This document shows, piece after piece, positions 1 through 8,287 of a DNA stretch of 48,547 nt. The stretch is taken from assembly GCA_964471215.1 (NCBI GenBank), contig CAYYFC010000005.1, positions 1 to 48,547 on the forward strand. Direction: 5' to 3'. The position numbers were made by a program, and so were the translations under genes. The DNA is from Archaeoglobus_B sp964471215 (GTDB lineage Archaea; Halobacteriota; Archaeoglobi; Archaeoglobales; Archaeoglobaceae). The notes under the pieces are model-generated. The model ran no database searches and was not told the DNA's origin. It was given only the letters and a program-made list of their open reading frames with translations. Within the stretch, counting starts at the first letter, position 1; each line of letters begins with the position of its first letter.

Positions 1-130
1 GGGAATGAAGGTTGGTGTGTATTTTAGGATAAATTTGCACATCTACCAGACCCCATTGCCTCACAGTTCTCTGAACGGTCGGGGTGCATTAAGTGTTACG
101 GAGTGTCGCTAAGAAAACCTCGATCTTCAC

Positions 131-245
131 AGTAGTTCCGAAAGTTAGCAATTAGGCTAACCTAAATATGGTTCAAAATTTTTATTTGATTTTGAAATCA
201 TCTCTGAGTCTTTATCTGATTAAATATTCCACTTTCGGATCTACT
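131..245. repeat. AT-rich imperfect palindrome in left end of copy A
   Basis: Arms 131-145 and 231-245 are reverse complements at 14 of 15 positions and enclose an AT-rich centre, which has a further inner inverted repeat (172-178 with 190-196). The arm begins CAGTAG and continues with AAAGTTAGCAAT. This resembles the arm of the palindrome at 439-533, so the two may be copies of one small inverted-repeat sequence. Confidence 0.6.
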
Positions 246-438
246 ATTCATAGCGGGGATGAATTAGGGGAGTTTTGTGGTTAGTTTTATATGATTTATC
301 GAAGTCTAGTGGGAAGGGAAGTCAGCCAAGCAAGGGGAAATGTGGCCCACTCCCTAATGAAGGTGGGTTTAACAGAGTGCACCCCGTGCATATCCTATGA
401 GGATATGCATAAACCTCCCCGCTAGAATCCTCGCCTTA

Positions 439-533
439 AACAGTAGATGACAAAGTTGGCAATCAAGTTTATAAATTTTATAAATACTTTAAATACTTAA
501 TTGCCAAAAACTTGAACTTTGTAATCTACTGTT
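439..533. repeat. AT-rich palindrome in right end of copy A
   Basis: Arms 439-457 and 515-533 match as an inverted repeat at 18 of 19 positions (AACAGTAGATKACAAAGTT). Inner arms GGCAATCAAGT and GGCAATTAAGT extend it after a small bulge. An outer pair, CCTCCCCGC (414-422) with GCGGGGAGG (538-546), closes the whole structure. The centre is nearly pure A/T. It could fold as one long hairpin or be a tiny MITE-like insertion in the right-end stem-loop. Confidence 0.6.
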
Positions 534-642
534 CAGCGCGGGGAGGAGTCAAACTGATTTAAAATTGCTTAATGTTAATCTCTTAAATCGAAGACGGCGT
601 CGAACTCAAATACATCTCATGATAGCGAAAGTTATTTAAACC

Positions 643-1227
643 ATGCTACTTACTGACACTGTGTTCGAGGAGGATAAAATACTGATAATCAGCAATATTG
701 GCATTGAGGGCTACTCGGTTCTTGCGAGATTGGCATCCAACTACGATAAGGTCATCTGGATCTCATCAAATCCGTACATACCTTTCAGGATATTGAAGTC
801 CTACAAGATCGACAAATTCGAATTGTTCGGATTTTATTCAAGATTTGGAAAAGCTATAAATCCTTTAAATTTAAATGAGATAAGTCTAGCTATTTCGAGA
901 TCGGAAGAAGAGGATTCGTGCATTATCATATCGTGCATATCGGAGCTGATAATGTATCACGGTGTCGGCAAGATATATCATTTAATACTTAACATAATAA
1001 GCAGTGTCAAAAAGGTTCTGGGACTAATAATAGACGGTGCGCAGGATAGAAGGGATGAGATACTAATTTCAACACTTTTCGATGCTGTTTTCAAGCTTGA
1101 GAAAAGGATTATAAATGGGACTAAGAGTGTAAGGCTCATACCTGAAGTATACGTTCACAGCCGCGTAGAAGATTTCGATATAGTATACGATGATAGCAAC
1201 GTAGTCAAACTTACATCTACACATTAA
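643..1227 (+). CDS. Hypothetical protein, RecA/KaiC-like fold without Walker A
   Basis: A soluble protein of up to 194 aa with no signal peptide or membrane segment. Alternating hydrophobic strands (KILIISN near the N-terminus, DKVIWISS, CIIISCISEL, KKVLGLIIDGA) give the look of a degenerate RecA/KaiC- or DUF835-like nucleotide-binding fold, but no P-loop GxxxxGK[ST] is visible. That assignment is an inference from pattern only. The ATG at 643 lies only a few bases below a TATA-like TTATTTAAA (about 630-638). The GTG at 661 would fit a leaderless transcript from that box better and still keeps the first strand. It stands alone between copy A and the convergent rtcB gene. Confidence 0.6.
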   Translation: MLLTDTVFEEDKILIISNIGIEGYSVLARLASNYDKVIWISSNPYIPFRILKSYKIDKFELFGFYSRFGKAINPLNLNEISLAISRSEEEDSCIIISCISELIMYHGVGKIYHLILNIISSVKKVLGLIIDGAQDRRDEILISTLFDAVFKLEKRIINGTKSVRLIPEVYVHSRVEDFDIVYDDSNVVKLTSTH

Positions 1228-1272
1228 GCTTTCCCAACTTTATCCGTGAATTTTAAAAATTTTTAAGCTTGT

Positions 1273-3867
1273 TCAACCCTTCGCAACACCTAAGGGTAAT
1301 AATCTTGCTACCAGTTTTGAAAGACCTGCTCTGTGAACAACTTCAACAACGTCATCGCTCTTCTTATAGGCTTCGGGTGCCTCCTCTGCAAGCAGAGCAC
1401 CCTGGGTAGCTCTAACGTAAATTCCCCTCTTCAGCAGCTTATCCCTGACAGCAGTACCCTTAAGTCTTCTCTTCGCCTCCGCCCTGCTCATAACCCTTCC
1501 ACTTCCGTGACATGTGGAACCGAACGATTCCTCCATTGCCCTCTCGGTACCTACAAGAACGTAACTCGGCGTTCCCATGCTTCCTGGAATTAAAACAGGC
1601 TGCCCTATATCCCTATAATCCTTCGGTATATCAGGATGATTCGGGCCGAAAGCTCTTGTCGCACCCTTTCTGTGGACACATACCTTCTTTTTCTCTCCAT
1701 CTATCCTGTGGACCTCGAACTTCGCGATGTTGTGAGCAACATCGTAAATCAACTCCATACCTAGGTCCTCCTCGCTCATCCTGAACACCTTCTGAAATGT
1801 CTCCCTTGTCCAATGCGTTATTATCTGTCTGTTGCACCATGCGTAGTTTGCACTTGCAGCCATTCCTCCGAAGTAGTCCTCACCTTCCCTACTCTTTATA
1901 GGCGCGCACGCGAGCTGTCTGTCCGGCAGGCTTATCCCGTATTTTTTAACGGCCCTGTCAAGAACAACCAGGAAGTCTGAACAGACCTGATGACCCAAGC
2001 CTCTGCTTCCGCAATGGACCATTACCGTTACAAGACCCTCCTCAAGTCCCATTGCCTTAGCAGCCTTTTCATCGAATATCTTATCAACGTACTGTACCTC
2101 GAGGAAGTGATTCCCGCTTCCAAGAGTTCCAAGCTGAGGCCTACCCCTCTCCCTGGCCTTTCTGCTTACAACTTCTGGTTTTGCACCTTCCATTGCACCG
2201 TTCTCCTCGCAGTGCTTCAAATCCCTTTCGTATCCGTATCCGTTTTCTATTGCCCATTTTGCTCCGCTTACAAGTATCTCGTCAAGCTCGCTGTCGCTAA
2301 CCCTAAGCCTTCCCTCGCTTCCAACTCCTGAAGGAACCGCAACAAAAAGCTCGTCTATTAGTTCCCTTATCTTCGGTCTTACCTCGTCTACAGTCAGATT
2401 CGTCCTTATGAGCCTGACACCGCAGTTGTGGACGACTATTCCATTTGCTATGAAGTTATGTGCCTCGTGAAAAACTCCTATATCATAAAATTTCCTGCTA
2501 CTCGGTTTAATCTTTTTAACGTCCACAACCCTGTCGAGGACAAATCCCCCGCTTAGTCCGTACTTTTTCCAGAACTCATCGAGCGTCAAAGACTTCTCTT
2601 TTCTCCTTAGATATTCCAATGCAATCAAACCAAATTCCTTCTTCTCCCTGGAATACTCGTATCCTATCCTCGCCAAGAACTCCGTAACACTTCTCTCATC
2701 TGTTATCGACAGCTCGTATCCGTTCACGCTGCACGATATTCCGAATTCTTCAAGCATATCTCTGACATCGTACAGGAGTTTTTGTCTCCCTAATCGCATC
2801 AGGATCTTCACGCTATTACCGCACAACGATATTTCAGCGCATGCACCGAACAAACCGGCCAGGAAGTTTCTCCTGATCCACTTAGGAGAAGTTTTTATCC
2901 ATTCAGGGATGTTTTGATCTTCAGAACCCTTCAGTCCCAGAGCATTCATGAAGCATGCAAAATGCTCGGAACAAATGCTTATCAGGCTCTCATTTCCATT
3001 CAGGTGACTGACATGTATTTCCCCTATCCCAAGCGATCTCAAATCGTTTACAATTTCTCCCTCATCCTCAAAACGGCAACAGATTCTTACCGAAGATTTA
3101 CAGCATGATCCCCTTGCAATTGCGAACCCGATTATCCTCGCAATTACACCAGTTCTCCTGTCGCTTGTCCTAAGGGGTACTAGATTCTTATCCTTCAGAT
3201 ACTCAGATATCTTCTCATCGAAATCGTTCTCATCAACTACTGTTAGATCCACCTCCTCGTACTCCACACCCTCAAACGGATAAACTACAACATATTCTCC
3301 CTTTCTTATTTCGGAAAGCTTTTTATAACCATTTTCGGTTAGAACGGGGTGATCGTAACTTCCCTCAAGCTCCCTTCCACCTTCAGTCCTTATCTTTATT
3401 GCAAACTCATCTGCATTTCTTTCTGATATGAACGAAATCTCAGAACATTCGTTATGACCTTCAGATATGTCGTAAACCCTTAATTTTTCCGATTCTATTT
3501 CCCTTACAAGATCTTTTACTTCTATCCAGTAACCGTTATCGGATAGAACCCTTGTGTTTGAAGACAGACAGTTTATATCGAAACCAACTCCACCAGGACT
3601 TACTATTCCATCTTCGATGTCAAATGCAGCAACTCCGCCTATTGGAAATCCGTAACCGACGTGCACGTCGGGCATTACAAGCGATGCTACCTGTATTCCT
3701 GGCAACGTCGCAACGTTTGCAGCCTGTTCTAAAGCATCCCTTTCAAGGAGCTGCATGAGCTTTCTGTTTATGTACAGATATGCTGGTACTCTCATTCCCT
3801 TCTTGTATCCCTTCGGTAATTCCCATTTGCAGTCCGTTATTTTCCTCAAAATGTCTTCAAATCCCAT
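1273..3867 (-). CDS. rtcB: RtcB RNA-splicing ligase with an intein
   Basis: RtcB joins RNA 2',3'-cyclic phosphate and 5'-OH ends with GTP and Mn2+, and in archaea it ligates tRNA exons. The 864-codon product is 482 aa of RtcB interrupted by a 382-aa intein (residues 100-481). The N-extein carries the metal-site stretch MPDVHVGYGFPIGGVAAFD and ends GGVGFDIN. The C-extein resumes CGVRLIRTN and carries GSGNHFLE, HCGSRGLGHQ and the C-terminal HGSGR region. The intein interrupts DIN/CGVR at the metal-ligand cysteine, so the enzyme cannot be active before splicing. No archease gene is adjacent. It is convergent with the small gene at 643-1227. The start ATG at 3867 gives the usual RtcB N-terminus. 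Confidence 0.95.
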   Translation of the reverse strand: MGFEDILRKITDCKWELPKGYKKGMRVPAYLYINRKLMQLLERDALEQAANVATLPGIQVASLVMPDVHVGYGFPIGGVAAFDIEDGIVSPGGVGFDINCLSSNTRVLSDNGYWIEVKDLVREIESEKLRVYDISEGHNECSEISFISERNADEFAIKIRTEGGRELEGSYDHPVLTENGYKKLSEIRKGEYVVVYPFEGVEYEEVDLTVVDENDFDEKISEYLKDKNLVPLRTSDRRTGVIARIIGFAIARGSCCKSSVRICCRFEDEGEIVNDLRSLGIGEIHVSHLNGNESLISICSEHFACFMNALGLKGSEDQNIPEWIKTSPKWIRRNFLAGLFGACAEISLCGNSVKILMRLGRQKLLYDVRDMLEEFGISCSVNGYELSITDERSVTEFLARIGYEYSREKKEFGLIALEYLRRKEKSLTLDEFWKKYGLSGGFVLDRVVDVKKIKPSSRKFYDIGVFHEAHNFIANGIVVHNCGVRLIRTNLTVDEVRPKIRELIDELFVAVPSGVGSEGRLRVSDSELDEILVSGAKWAIENGYGYERDLKHCEENGAMEGAKPEVVSRKARERGRPQLGTLGSGNHFLEVQYVDKIFDEKAAKAMGLEEGLVTVMVHCGSRGLGHQVCSDFLVVLDRAVKKYGISLPDRQLACAPIKSREGEDYFGGMAASANYAWCNRQIITHWTRETFQKVFRMSEEDLGMELIYDVAHNIAKFEVHRIDGEKKKVCVHRKGATRAFGPNHPDIPKDYRDIGQPVLIPGSMGTPSYVLVGTERAMEESFGSTCHGSGRVMSRAEAKRRLKGTAVRDKLLKRGIYVRATQGALLAEEAPEAYKKSDDVVEVVHRAGLSKLVARLLPLGVAKG
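2425..3570 (-). other. RtcB intein with degenerate LAGLIDADG endonuclease
   Basis: Residues 100-481 of the rtcB product. Splice elements look intact: Cys1 (codon 3568-3570), block B with SYDHPV (Ser in the usual Thr place, His173), terminal YDIGVFHEAHNFIANG and VVHN, followed by Cys+1 of the C-extein. A central region of about 200 aa has the length of a two-motif LAGLIDADG endonuclease, but both motifs have lost the catalytic aspartate. The first reads IGFAIARGS with Arg252 (codon 3112-3114). The second reads FLAGLFGACAE with Gly341 and Cys343 in place of D-A-D. I infer that splicing is active and homing is dead. Confidence 0.92.
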
Positions 3868-4121
3868 GTTATAAGATAGGCGTTTGGATTTTTAAGACTT
3901 TAGAATCTTATAAAAAATTTTTTAAATTTAAATTGAGATCATTTTAAGACACATCATATGTTTAACCGAATTTCTCAAGGCCTTTTTTAGGGGCAGAAAC
4001 TGTAGCATTTCAAAACCTTTAAAGGATTTAAAATCGTTTTCCGTTTAAAAAATGAGGCAAAATGGATTAATTTAGAATTGAAACTGGAAACTCTGGGATT
4101 TTACCTCCTTCCCGCACTGAG

Positions 4122-4221
4122 NNNNNNNNNNNNNNNNNNNNNNNNNNNNNNNNNNNNNNNNNNNNNNNNNNNNNNNNNNNNNNNNNNNNNNNNNNNNNNN
4201 NNNNNNNNNNNNNNNNNNNNN
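4122..4221. other. Assembly gap of 100 Ns
   Basis: Exactly 100 undetermined bases, a conventional placeholder for a scaffold gap of unknown length. It cuts the 3' end of the CGGC gene and may hide further genes of that operon. Confidence 0.98.
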
Positions 4222-4541
4222 TTGGGCGCGTTTTTCTTCAAAAACTCCTCTATAGATTTCTTTATGTCTTCAAGATTCTGACATACAAATGCGTTCGATC
4301 CAACTGGATATCCTCTCGTCATGCACGATGACAGAGCTATTATATCCGCACCTTTTTCTATGAGGGTCTTTACGTTCGATGAAACCTTTTTTCCCGGACA
4401 GCCGCCGCACGTTATTAATCCGATCAGTTCTACATCAAGTCCCTTAAATGCACCCTCTCTTTCCTTTATAGCCTTTATACAGCTCGAAGCCGGACAGAAC
4501 TCCGCTACTATAGCACATCTCACAATTCCAACCTTTAGCAT
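4222..4541 (-). CDS. CGGC-domain protein (3' end lost in gap)
   Basis: About 106 residues are visible. The N-terminus KVGIVRCAIVAEFCPASSC is followed by LITCGGCPGKK, LSSCMTRGYPVG and a final amphipathic helix. The CGGC signature and regularly placed cysteines match the small CGGC domain family (PF08821), thought to bind a metal or Fe-S centre. No biochemical role is established that I can name. The family is about 110 residues long, so nearly all of it is present and only the last residues and stop fall in the N run. It is the third gene of a minus-strand group after two DUF5320-type genes (4907-5113, 4633-4872), which suggests a shared metal-handling role (inference). Confidence 0.85.
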
Positions 4542-4632
4542 ATGGAGAATTGAAATAAAAATTTAAAAAATTTTCTAATTTATTTAACATAATTTTTTAT
4601 GAGAAATTATGGTTTACCTTTACTCCCGTACC

Positions 4633-4872
4633 TCAGCCCTTCTTCTTAAGCTCTTCAATTCTCTTCTTTATCTCCTCCAGCTCCTCTTCTAGACCTTTTC
4701 TGATTTCCTCAAGATATCTGAGTTCTTCCTCAGGTGACACGCCAGGTATGTACGGTGGATATCCCCAGTAGAGCCAGGGCCATCCCCAGTACCACCATCT
4801 AGCCCATCCAGGTAATCCTGTTATCCAGAACCACCATCTCCATCCCCATCCTCTTCCCCAACCCCAAGGCAT
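4633..4872 (-). CDS. Trp-rich small protein with C-terminal coiled coil (DUF5320-like)
   Basis: A 79-aa protein in two parts. Residues 3-36 hold 14 tryptophans among glycines and arginines, then a Tyr/Pro stretch (YPPYIPGVSP). Residues about 46-79 are a charged heptad-type helix with LEEELEEIKKRIEELKKK. The helix closely resembles the end of the protein at 10927-11208, so the two are paralogues. An almost ideal ribosome site (GAGGAGGTGAT, 4877-4887) precedes the ATG by four bases, so it is very likely translated. It lies between a canonical DUF5320 gene and a CGGC gene. Function unknown. A membrane-surface or cofactor-stacking role for the Trp-rich part is only a guess. Confidence 0.8.
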   Translation of the reverse strand: MPWGWGRGWGWRWWFWITGLPGWARWWYWGWPWLYWGYPPYIPGVSPEEELRYLEEIRKGLEEELEEIKKRIEELKKKG

Positions 4873-4906
4873 TTATATCACCTCCTCAGAAACCGTAACT
4901 GTTCCG

Positions 4907-5113
4907 TTACCAGAATCTTCCTCTAAATCTGAATCTTCTTCTCCAGAATGCAAAAGGTGCAATTCTCCACATGAGTCCAAACCATCTGCCCCCGAAAGGT
5001 GGCCACACAAATCTGTTCATGAATCCAGGCATTCCGAATCCTGAGCAGAACCCTGCCGCTCTTCCTGTTCTGGGTCCAAATCCCCAAGGCCCAGTCCTAT
5101 CACCCCACGGCAT
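4907..5113 (-). CDS. DUF5320 family small protein
   Basis: A 68-aa protein with the family's characteristic opening MPWGDRTGPWGFGPRTGRA, followed by GFCSGFGMPGFMNR and an Arg/Phe/Trp-rich tail. From memory, such proteins often sit near Mrp/NBP35 or dinitrogenase-iron cofactor genes in archaea and anaerobic bacteria, but their role is unproven. It is first in a minus-strand group with the Trp-rich protein (35 bp downstream) and the CGGC protein. A TATA-like CTTATATA about 25-30 bases upstream, with no Shine-Dalgarno site, suggests a near-leaderless mRNA. Confidence 0.82.
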   Translation of the reverse strand: MPWGDRTGPWGFGPRTGRAAGFCSGFGMPGFMNRFVWPPFGGRWFGLMWRIAPFAFWRRRFRFRGRFW

Positions 5114-5211
5114 ATTGAATTATAATTCATAAAGCTATATAAGATTTTCGGTATCCCGAAAAATTCTATTGCGATCAAATCATTTATAACGTTTTAAAAC
5201 TTAGCCTTTTT

Positions 5212-6564
5212 ATGGATGATATCAAGAAGATAATCGATGAAGCACTAAAACTTGTAGTACCTGCAGAAGAAGAAAGGATTAAAGCAAGAAAAGCTGAAGA
5301 TGAGTTGAAAAAGAGACTAGATGATGTGTTAAAAGATTATCCCGGACTGGAATACAGATTTTTGGGAAGCTATGCCAGAGACACATGGCTTAAGGGAAAT
5401 CTCGAAATAGACGTTTTCATATTGTTCCCGGAGGAAACATCGCTGGAAGATCTCGAAAGGATCGGTATTGAAATAGGAAAGTCCGTTGTTGACAGGTATG
5501 AGTTCAGGTTTGCATCCCATCCATACGTTCACGGAACAGTTCTCGATGTAGAAGTGGATATCGTTCCCTGCTATAAATTGAAGTCCGCTGAAAGGATAAA
5601 ATCTGCAGTCGATCGAACTCCCTTCCATCATGACTGGCTTAAGGATAGGATAAAGGGTAAGGAAAACGATGTAAGGCTCCTGAAAAAGTTTCTGAAATGC
5701 GCTGGAATATATGGAGCTGAGTACAAGATCAGGGGATTTTCGGGATATCTTTGTGAGCTACTGATTATATTCTACGGTTCGTTTTTAAATCTAATAAGAA
5801 ACGCGATAGAATGGACTAGAAACACTGTTATCGACGTATTGAACAACAGGGTATACAGAAAGAAGGGATACGGTTTCTTCGTAGTAGATCCCGTAGATCC
5901 GAAGAGAAACGTAGCAGCAAATCTAAGCATAGATAACCTTGCAAGGTTTGTCGAAAGGTGCAGGAGGTTCCTTGAAGATCCATCTATATCATTCTTCATA
6001 GAAAGAGAAGTCCGTGCGCCTGACGAAGAATACATAAGGAATGAAATAGAATTCAGAAGGACCGGATTGTATCTTATAAGGTTTAGAAGACCGAAAGATG
6101 TTGTCGAAGATAACCTGTATCCTCAGCTTGAAAAGGCCACTAGGAGGATAGAAGAATTCCTTAAGAGCCATGATTTCATGCCCATAAGATCTCACTACTT
6201 TGCAGATGCCGATAGATGTTACATCGTGATCGAAACATGCGTTCGTGAACTGTCAAGGATAAGAAGGCATATGGGCCCACCTTTCGAAGATGGGATAAAC
6301 GTAAAGAAGTTCCTGTCAAAGGACAGAAGATACGGACATTTTATAGAGAACGGCAGATACTGGACTCTTGTTGAAAGGAAATTCACAAGACCTGATGAGG
6401 CGATCGAATGGGTAATAAAGAATGAGTGGAAATCCCTCGGAAAAAATGTTGGAGAGAGTCTGAGGGATTATTACGAGATATTGAAGGGTGTGGAAGTACT
6501 GAAAATAGATGATGAGGAATTTAGGAAAAATCTGGTCGAATTCCTATGCCTGCTAGATATGTAA
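5212..6564 (+). CDS. cca: CCA-adding enzyme (archaeal class I tRNA nucleotidyltransferase)
   Basis: Adds or repairs the 3' CCA of tRNAs from CTP and ATP without a template. The 450-aa length matches the archaeal family. The nucleotidyltransferase signature lies near the N-terminus: LGSYARDTWLKG (51-62), then the metal ligands in LEIDVFILF (Glu65, Asp67), with the third carboxylate in VEVDIVPCYK (about 113). The central and tail domains follow (FSGYLCELLIIFYGSF; FPYL-type end with TLVERKF). It stands alone on the plus strand, convergent with the thioredoxin-HEAT gene 12 bp away. A TTTTAAAAC box about 18 bases upstream and no ribosome site suggest a leaderless start. Confidence 0.95.
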   Translation: MDDIKKIIDEALKLVVPAEEERIKARKAEDELKKRLDDVLKDYPGLEYRFLGSYARDTWLKGNLEIDVFILFPEETSLEDLERIGIEIGKSVVDRYEFRFASHPYVHGTVLDVEVDIVPCYKLKSAERIKSAVDRTPFHHDWLKDRIKGKENDVRLLKKFLKCAGIYGAEYKIRGFSGYLCELLIIFYGSFLNLIRNAIEWTRNTVIDVLNNRVYRKKGYGFFVVDPVDPKRNVAANLSIDNLARFVERCRRFLEDPSISFFIEREVRAPDEEYIRNEIEFRRTGLYLIRFRRPKDVVEDNLYPQLEKATRRIEEFLKSHDFMPIRSHYFADADRCYIVIETCVRELSRIRRHMGPPFEDGINVKKFLSKDRRYGHFIENGRYWTLVERKFTRPDEAIEWVIKNEWKSLGKNVGESLRDYYEILKGVEVLKIDDEEFRKNLVEFLCLLDM

Positions 6565-6576
6565 ATGATTGTTTTC

Positions 6577-7485
6577 TCAACTCTTACTCCTTCTCCTTAT
6601 CAGATCAATTGCCTCGATTGCGGATTCTCTAACATCCCCGTTCTCCTTCAAAAGTTCTTCTAAAAATCTTATGTCCTCCTCATCACCTATATATCCCAGA
6701 AGCATAGCCGTATCCTGTTTAATCCTAGAATCATTGCTTTTTAAATGCTTTCTTATCTCACATTTCAAGGGTTTTATGAGATCTGGCCTCTCCTTAAATA
6801 TCTGATCAAGCACAATCATGGATCCTAATCTTACGGGAAATTCCCTATGCGCTATGTACTCCGCCAGTGTTTTCAAGCAGTTCCGATCTCTATAAGCCAG
6901 ATCTTTTACATCATCTACCGACCCATTTATTAAAAGAATTCTAATGTATTCTCTTTTATCTTTATCTTTTATCAATCTTCTTATCTCCTCCTCGTCAACG
7001 TAACAAACAAGTCTTATTTCATCGTTGATGATAACCGTTGGAGCAGATTTTATACCGTATTTCTCAATTGTATCCGGTAAAAGACTGACATCTATTATCT
7101 TCACCTTGACGCGTGGGTTTTTCACAGCAATTCTGTTCACGTTTTCGACGACTCTTGCGCAGTGGGGGCATGAAGGTGCTATGAACACCTTTATATCTGC
7201 CGATAGGTTTTCAAAGCATCTTACATTTGACAACATCTTAACAGTCTTTAAAAACGGTTCGAATTCATTTCCTGTAGGTATGGCGTGATAAGTTATCTCA
7301 ACGTCACCCCTCCTTATAACAACCGTGGGTACTCCATCTCTTCTCAAAAAACTGCACGTGATCTTCTCGCTGAGATTGCAGATTTGCCTAACAAATTCAT
7401 CGGAATTTATCGATATTATCTCAACCGGTTCTCCGAGCTCTCCGAGTATCTCCCTCGCAGTCTTCAATTCTGCATCAGTCAACAT
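6577..7485 (-). CDS. Thioredoxin-fold (PDO-like) protein fused to HEAT repeats
   Basis: A 302-aa protein. Residues 1-95 look like the first, redox-inactive half of an archaeal protein disulfide oxidoreductase, with no CxxC. Residues 97-172 form the active half with APSCPHC (Cys106, Cys109) and the cis-proline segment SAPT (Pro149). Residues about 180-302 are alpha-helical HEAT-type repeats (VRLGSMIVLDQIF; IKQDTAMLLGYIGDEE; VRESAIEAIDLI). It probably makes or breaks disulfides on a partner held by the repeat domain, but the partner is unknown. It begins six bases after the bactofilin stop and is the last gene of a four-gene minus-strand operon. The PDO-HEAT arrangement is uncommon as far as I know. 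Confidence 0.85.
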   Translation of the reverse strand: MLTDAELKTAREILGELGEPVEIISINSDEFVRQICNLSEKITCSFLRRDGVPTVVIRRGDVEITYHAIPTGNEFEPFLKTVKMLSNVRCFENLSADIKVFIAPSCPHCARVVENVNRIAVKNPRVKVKIIDVSLLPDTIEKYGIKSAPTVIINDEIRLVCYVDEEEIRRLIKDKDKREYIRILLINGSVDDVKDLAYRDRNCLKTLAEYIAHREFPVRLGSMIVLDQIFKERPDLIKPLKCEIRKHLKSNDSRIKQDTAMLLGYIGDEEDIRFLEELLKENGDVRESAIEAIDLIRRRSKS

Positions 7486-7491
7486 GTCTTG

Positions 7492-8286
7492 TTACACCTC
7501 TACCTTGGGCTTTATCCATACTCCGCTCTTACCGACTATCGATCCCTCTACGACGCAGCCCTCCTCCATGAAAACCCTTTCGGCCTTTATATATCCGAAC
7601 ACGGTGCTCCTGTTTTTTACGTATACATCCCTTCCCTCAATCGCCCCATGGATCTTGCTACGATCTATAAATATGTCCAGACCTCTCAGGCTACCGTATA
7701 TCTCGCAGTTATCCGCGTTTATATTTCTGGCCCTTATATTTCCCAAAACCCTGCTTTCCCTTATCAGAACATCCTTACTCGTCTTTATCGTTTCCATGTT
7801 AAGCACAGAGTTCTCAGGTACCTCCAGCGGAGAGACGAATTTCTCCTCCCCAAACAGCTTTTCTATATCCTCTATCCTACCTATCCTCAATAGCTCGAGT
7901 ATGTAAAGAAATAGGAATATTATTATTGGCATAGGATCCTGAATTGTAATCAATCCCTTGGCTTCAAAACCATTTTTAATTCTGACATTTCTTCCTATCT
8001 CAAGATCCCCATAAACTGTAAGTCTTCCGTTTATTGATGTGAATTCTCCTATATATGCATCTCCCTTGCTTATAACGTTACCCTTAACGTTGCACCAGGC
8101 ACCTAGTCTGACCTCCTCTCTTCCGAACAGATCTCCCTCTATTTCTACCCTCTCACCCACCACTATCTTCTTGGCATTTATACCGTAACCTATCTTCGAG
8201 TTCGAACCTATTAGGACATCTCCATCGACTACTATGTACCTCTCTTCAAACCTCGTATTGCTGGGAATTATCAACTTCTCGAGCAT
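7492..8286 (-). CDS. Bactofilin-like polymer-forming protein with hydrophobic helix
   Basis: A 264-aa protein dominated by short beta-helix rungs with a repeating G-x-[IV] pattern (VVDGDVLIGSNSKIGYGI; LTVYGDLEIGRNVRIKNG; then CEIYGSLRGLDIF, SKIHGAIEGRDVY). This is typical of bactofilin/polymer-forming cytoskeletal domains. A strongly hydrophobic segment (PIIIFLFLYILELL, about residues 120-134) splits the helix into two halves and could anchor the protein to the membrane. The ATG at 8286 is chosen because it lies one base after the apgM stop. A TTG at 8298 is possible but would overlap. It sits between apgM and the thioredoxin-HEAT gene in one operon. Confidence 0.8.
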   Translation of the reverse strand: MLEKLIIPSNTRFEERYIVVDGDVLIGSNSKIGYGINAKKIVVGERVEIEGDLFGREEVRLGAWCNVKGNVISKGDAYIGEFTSINGRLTVYGDLEIGRNVRIKNGFEAKGLITIQDPMPIIIFLFLYILELLRIGRIEDIEKLFGEEKFVSPLEVPENSVLNMETIKTSKDVLIRESRVLGNIRARNINADNCEIYGSLRGLDIFIDRSKIHGAIEGRDVYVKNRSTVFGYIKAERVFMEEGCVVEGSIVGKSGVWIKPKVEV

Positions 8287-8287
8287 A

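Larger units (their letters stand above)
96..551 (+). mobile_element. Divergent IS200/IS605-like gene-less element (copy A)
   Basis: This non-coding stretch shares end signatures with the better copies at 23241-23487 and 36497-36739. The left-end motif TGTCGCTAAG lies at 104-113, GCGGGGATGAATTAGGGGAG at 253-272, and a right end GCGGGGAGGAGTCA at 538-551. Between them an AT-rich TATA-like stretch (about 283-298) is followed by a GC-rich part with a perfect 9-bp hairpin (387-395 with 401-409). Two long AT-rich palindromes (131-245, 439-533) sit where the other copies have short end hairpins, and this accounts for the extra length. The interior does not align with the other copies, so membership rests on the ends only. 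No reading frame of note is present. Confidence 0.45.

Noticed and set aside
7285..7893. Long open frame on the plus strand opposite the bactofilin gene
   Set aside because: It mirrors the beta-helix gene in another frame, is rich in Tyr/Leu/Ser without family features, and has no ribosome site.
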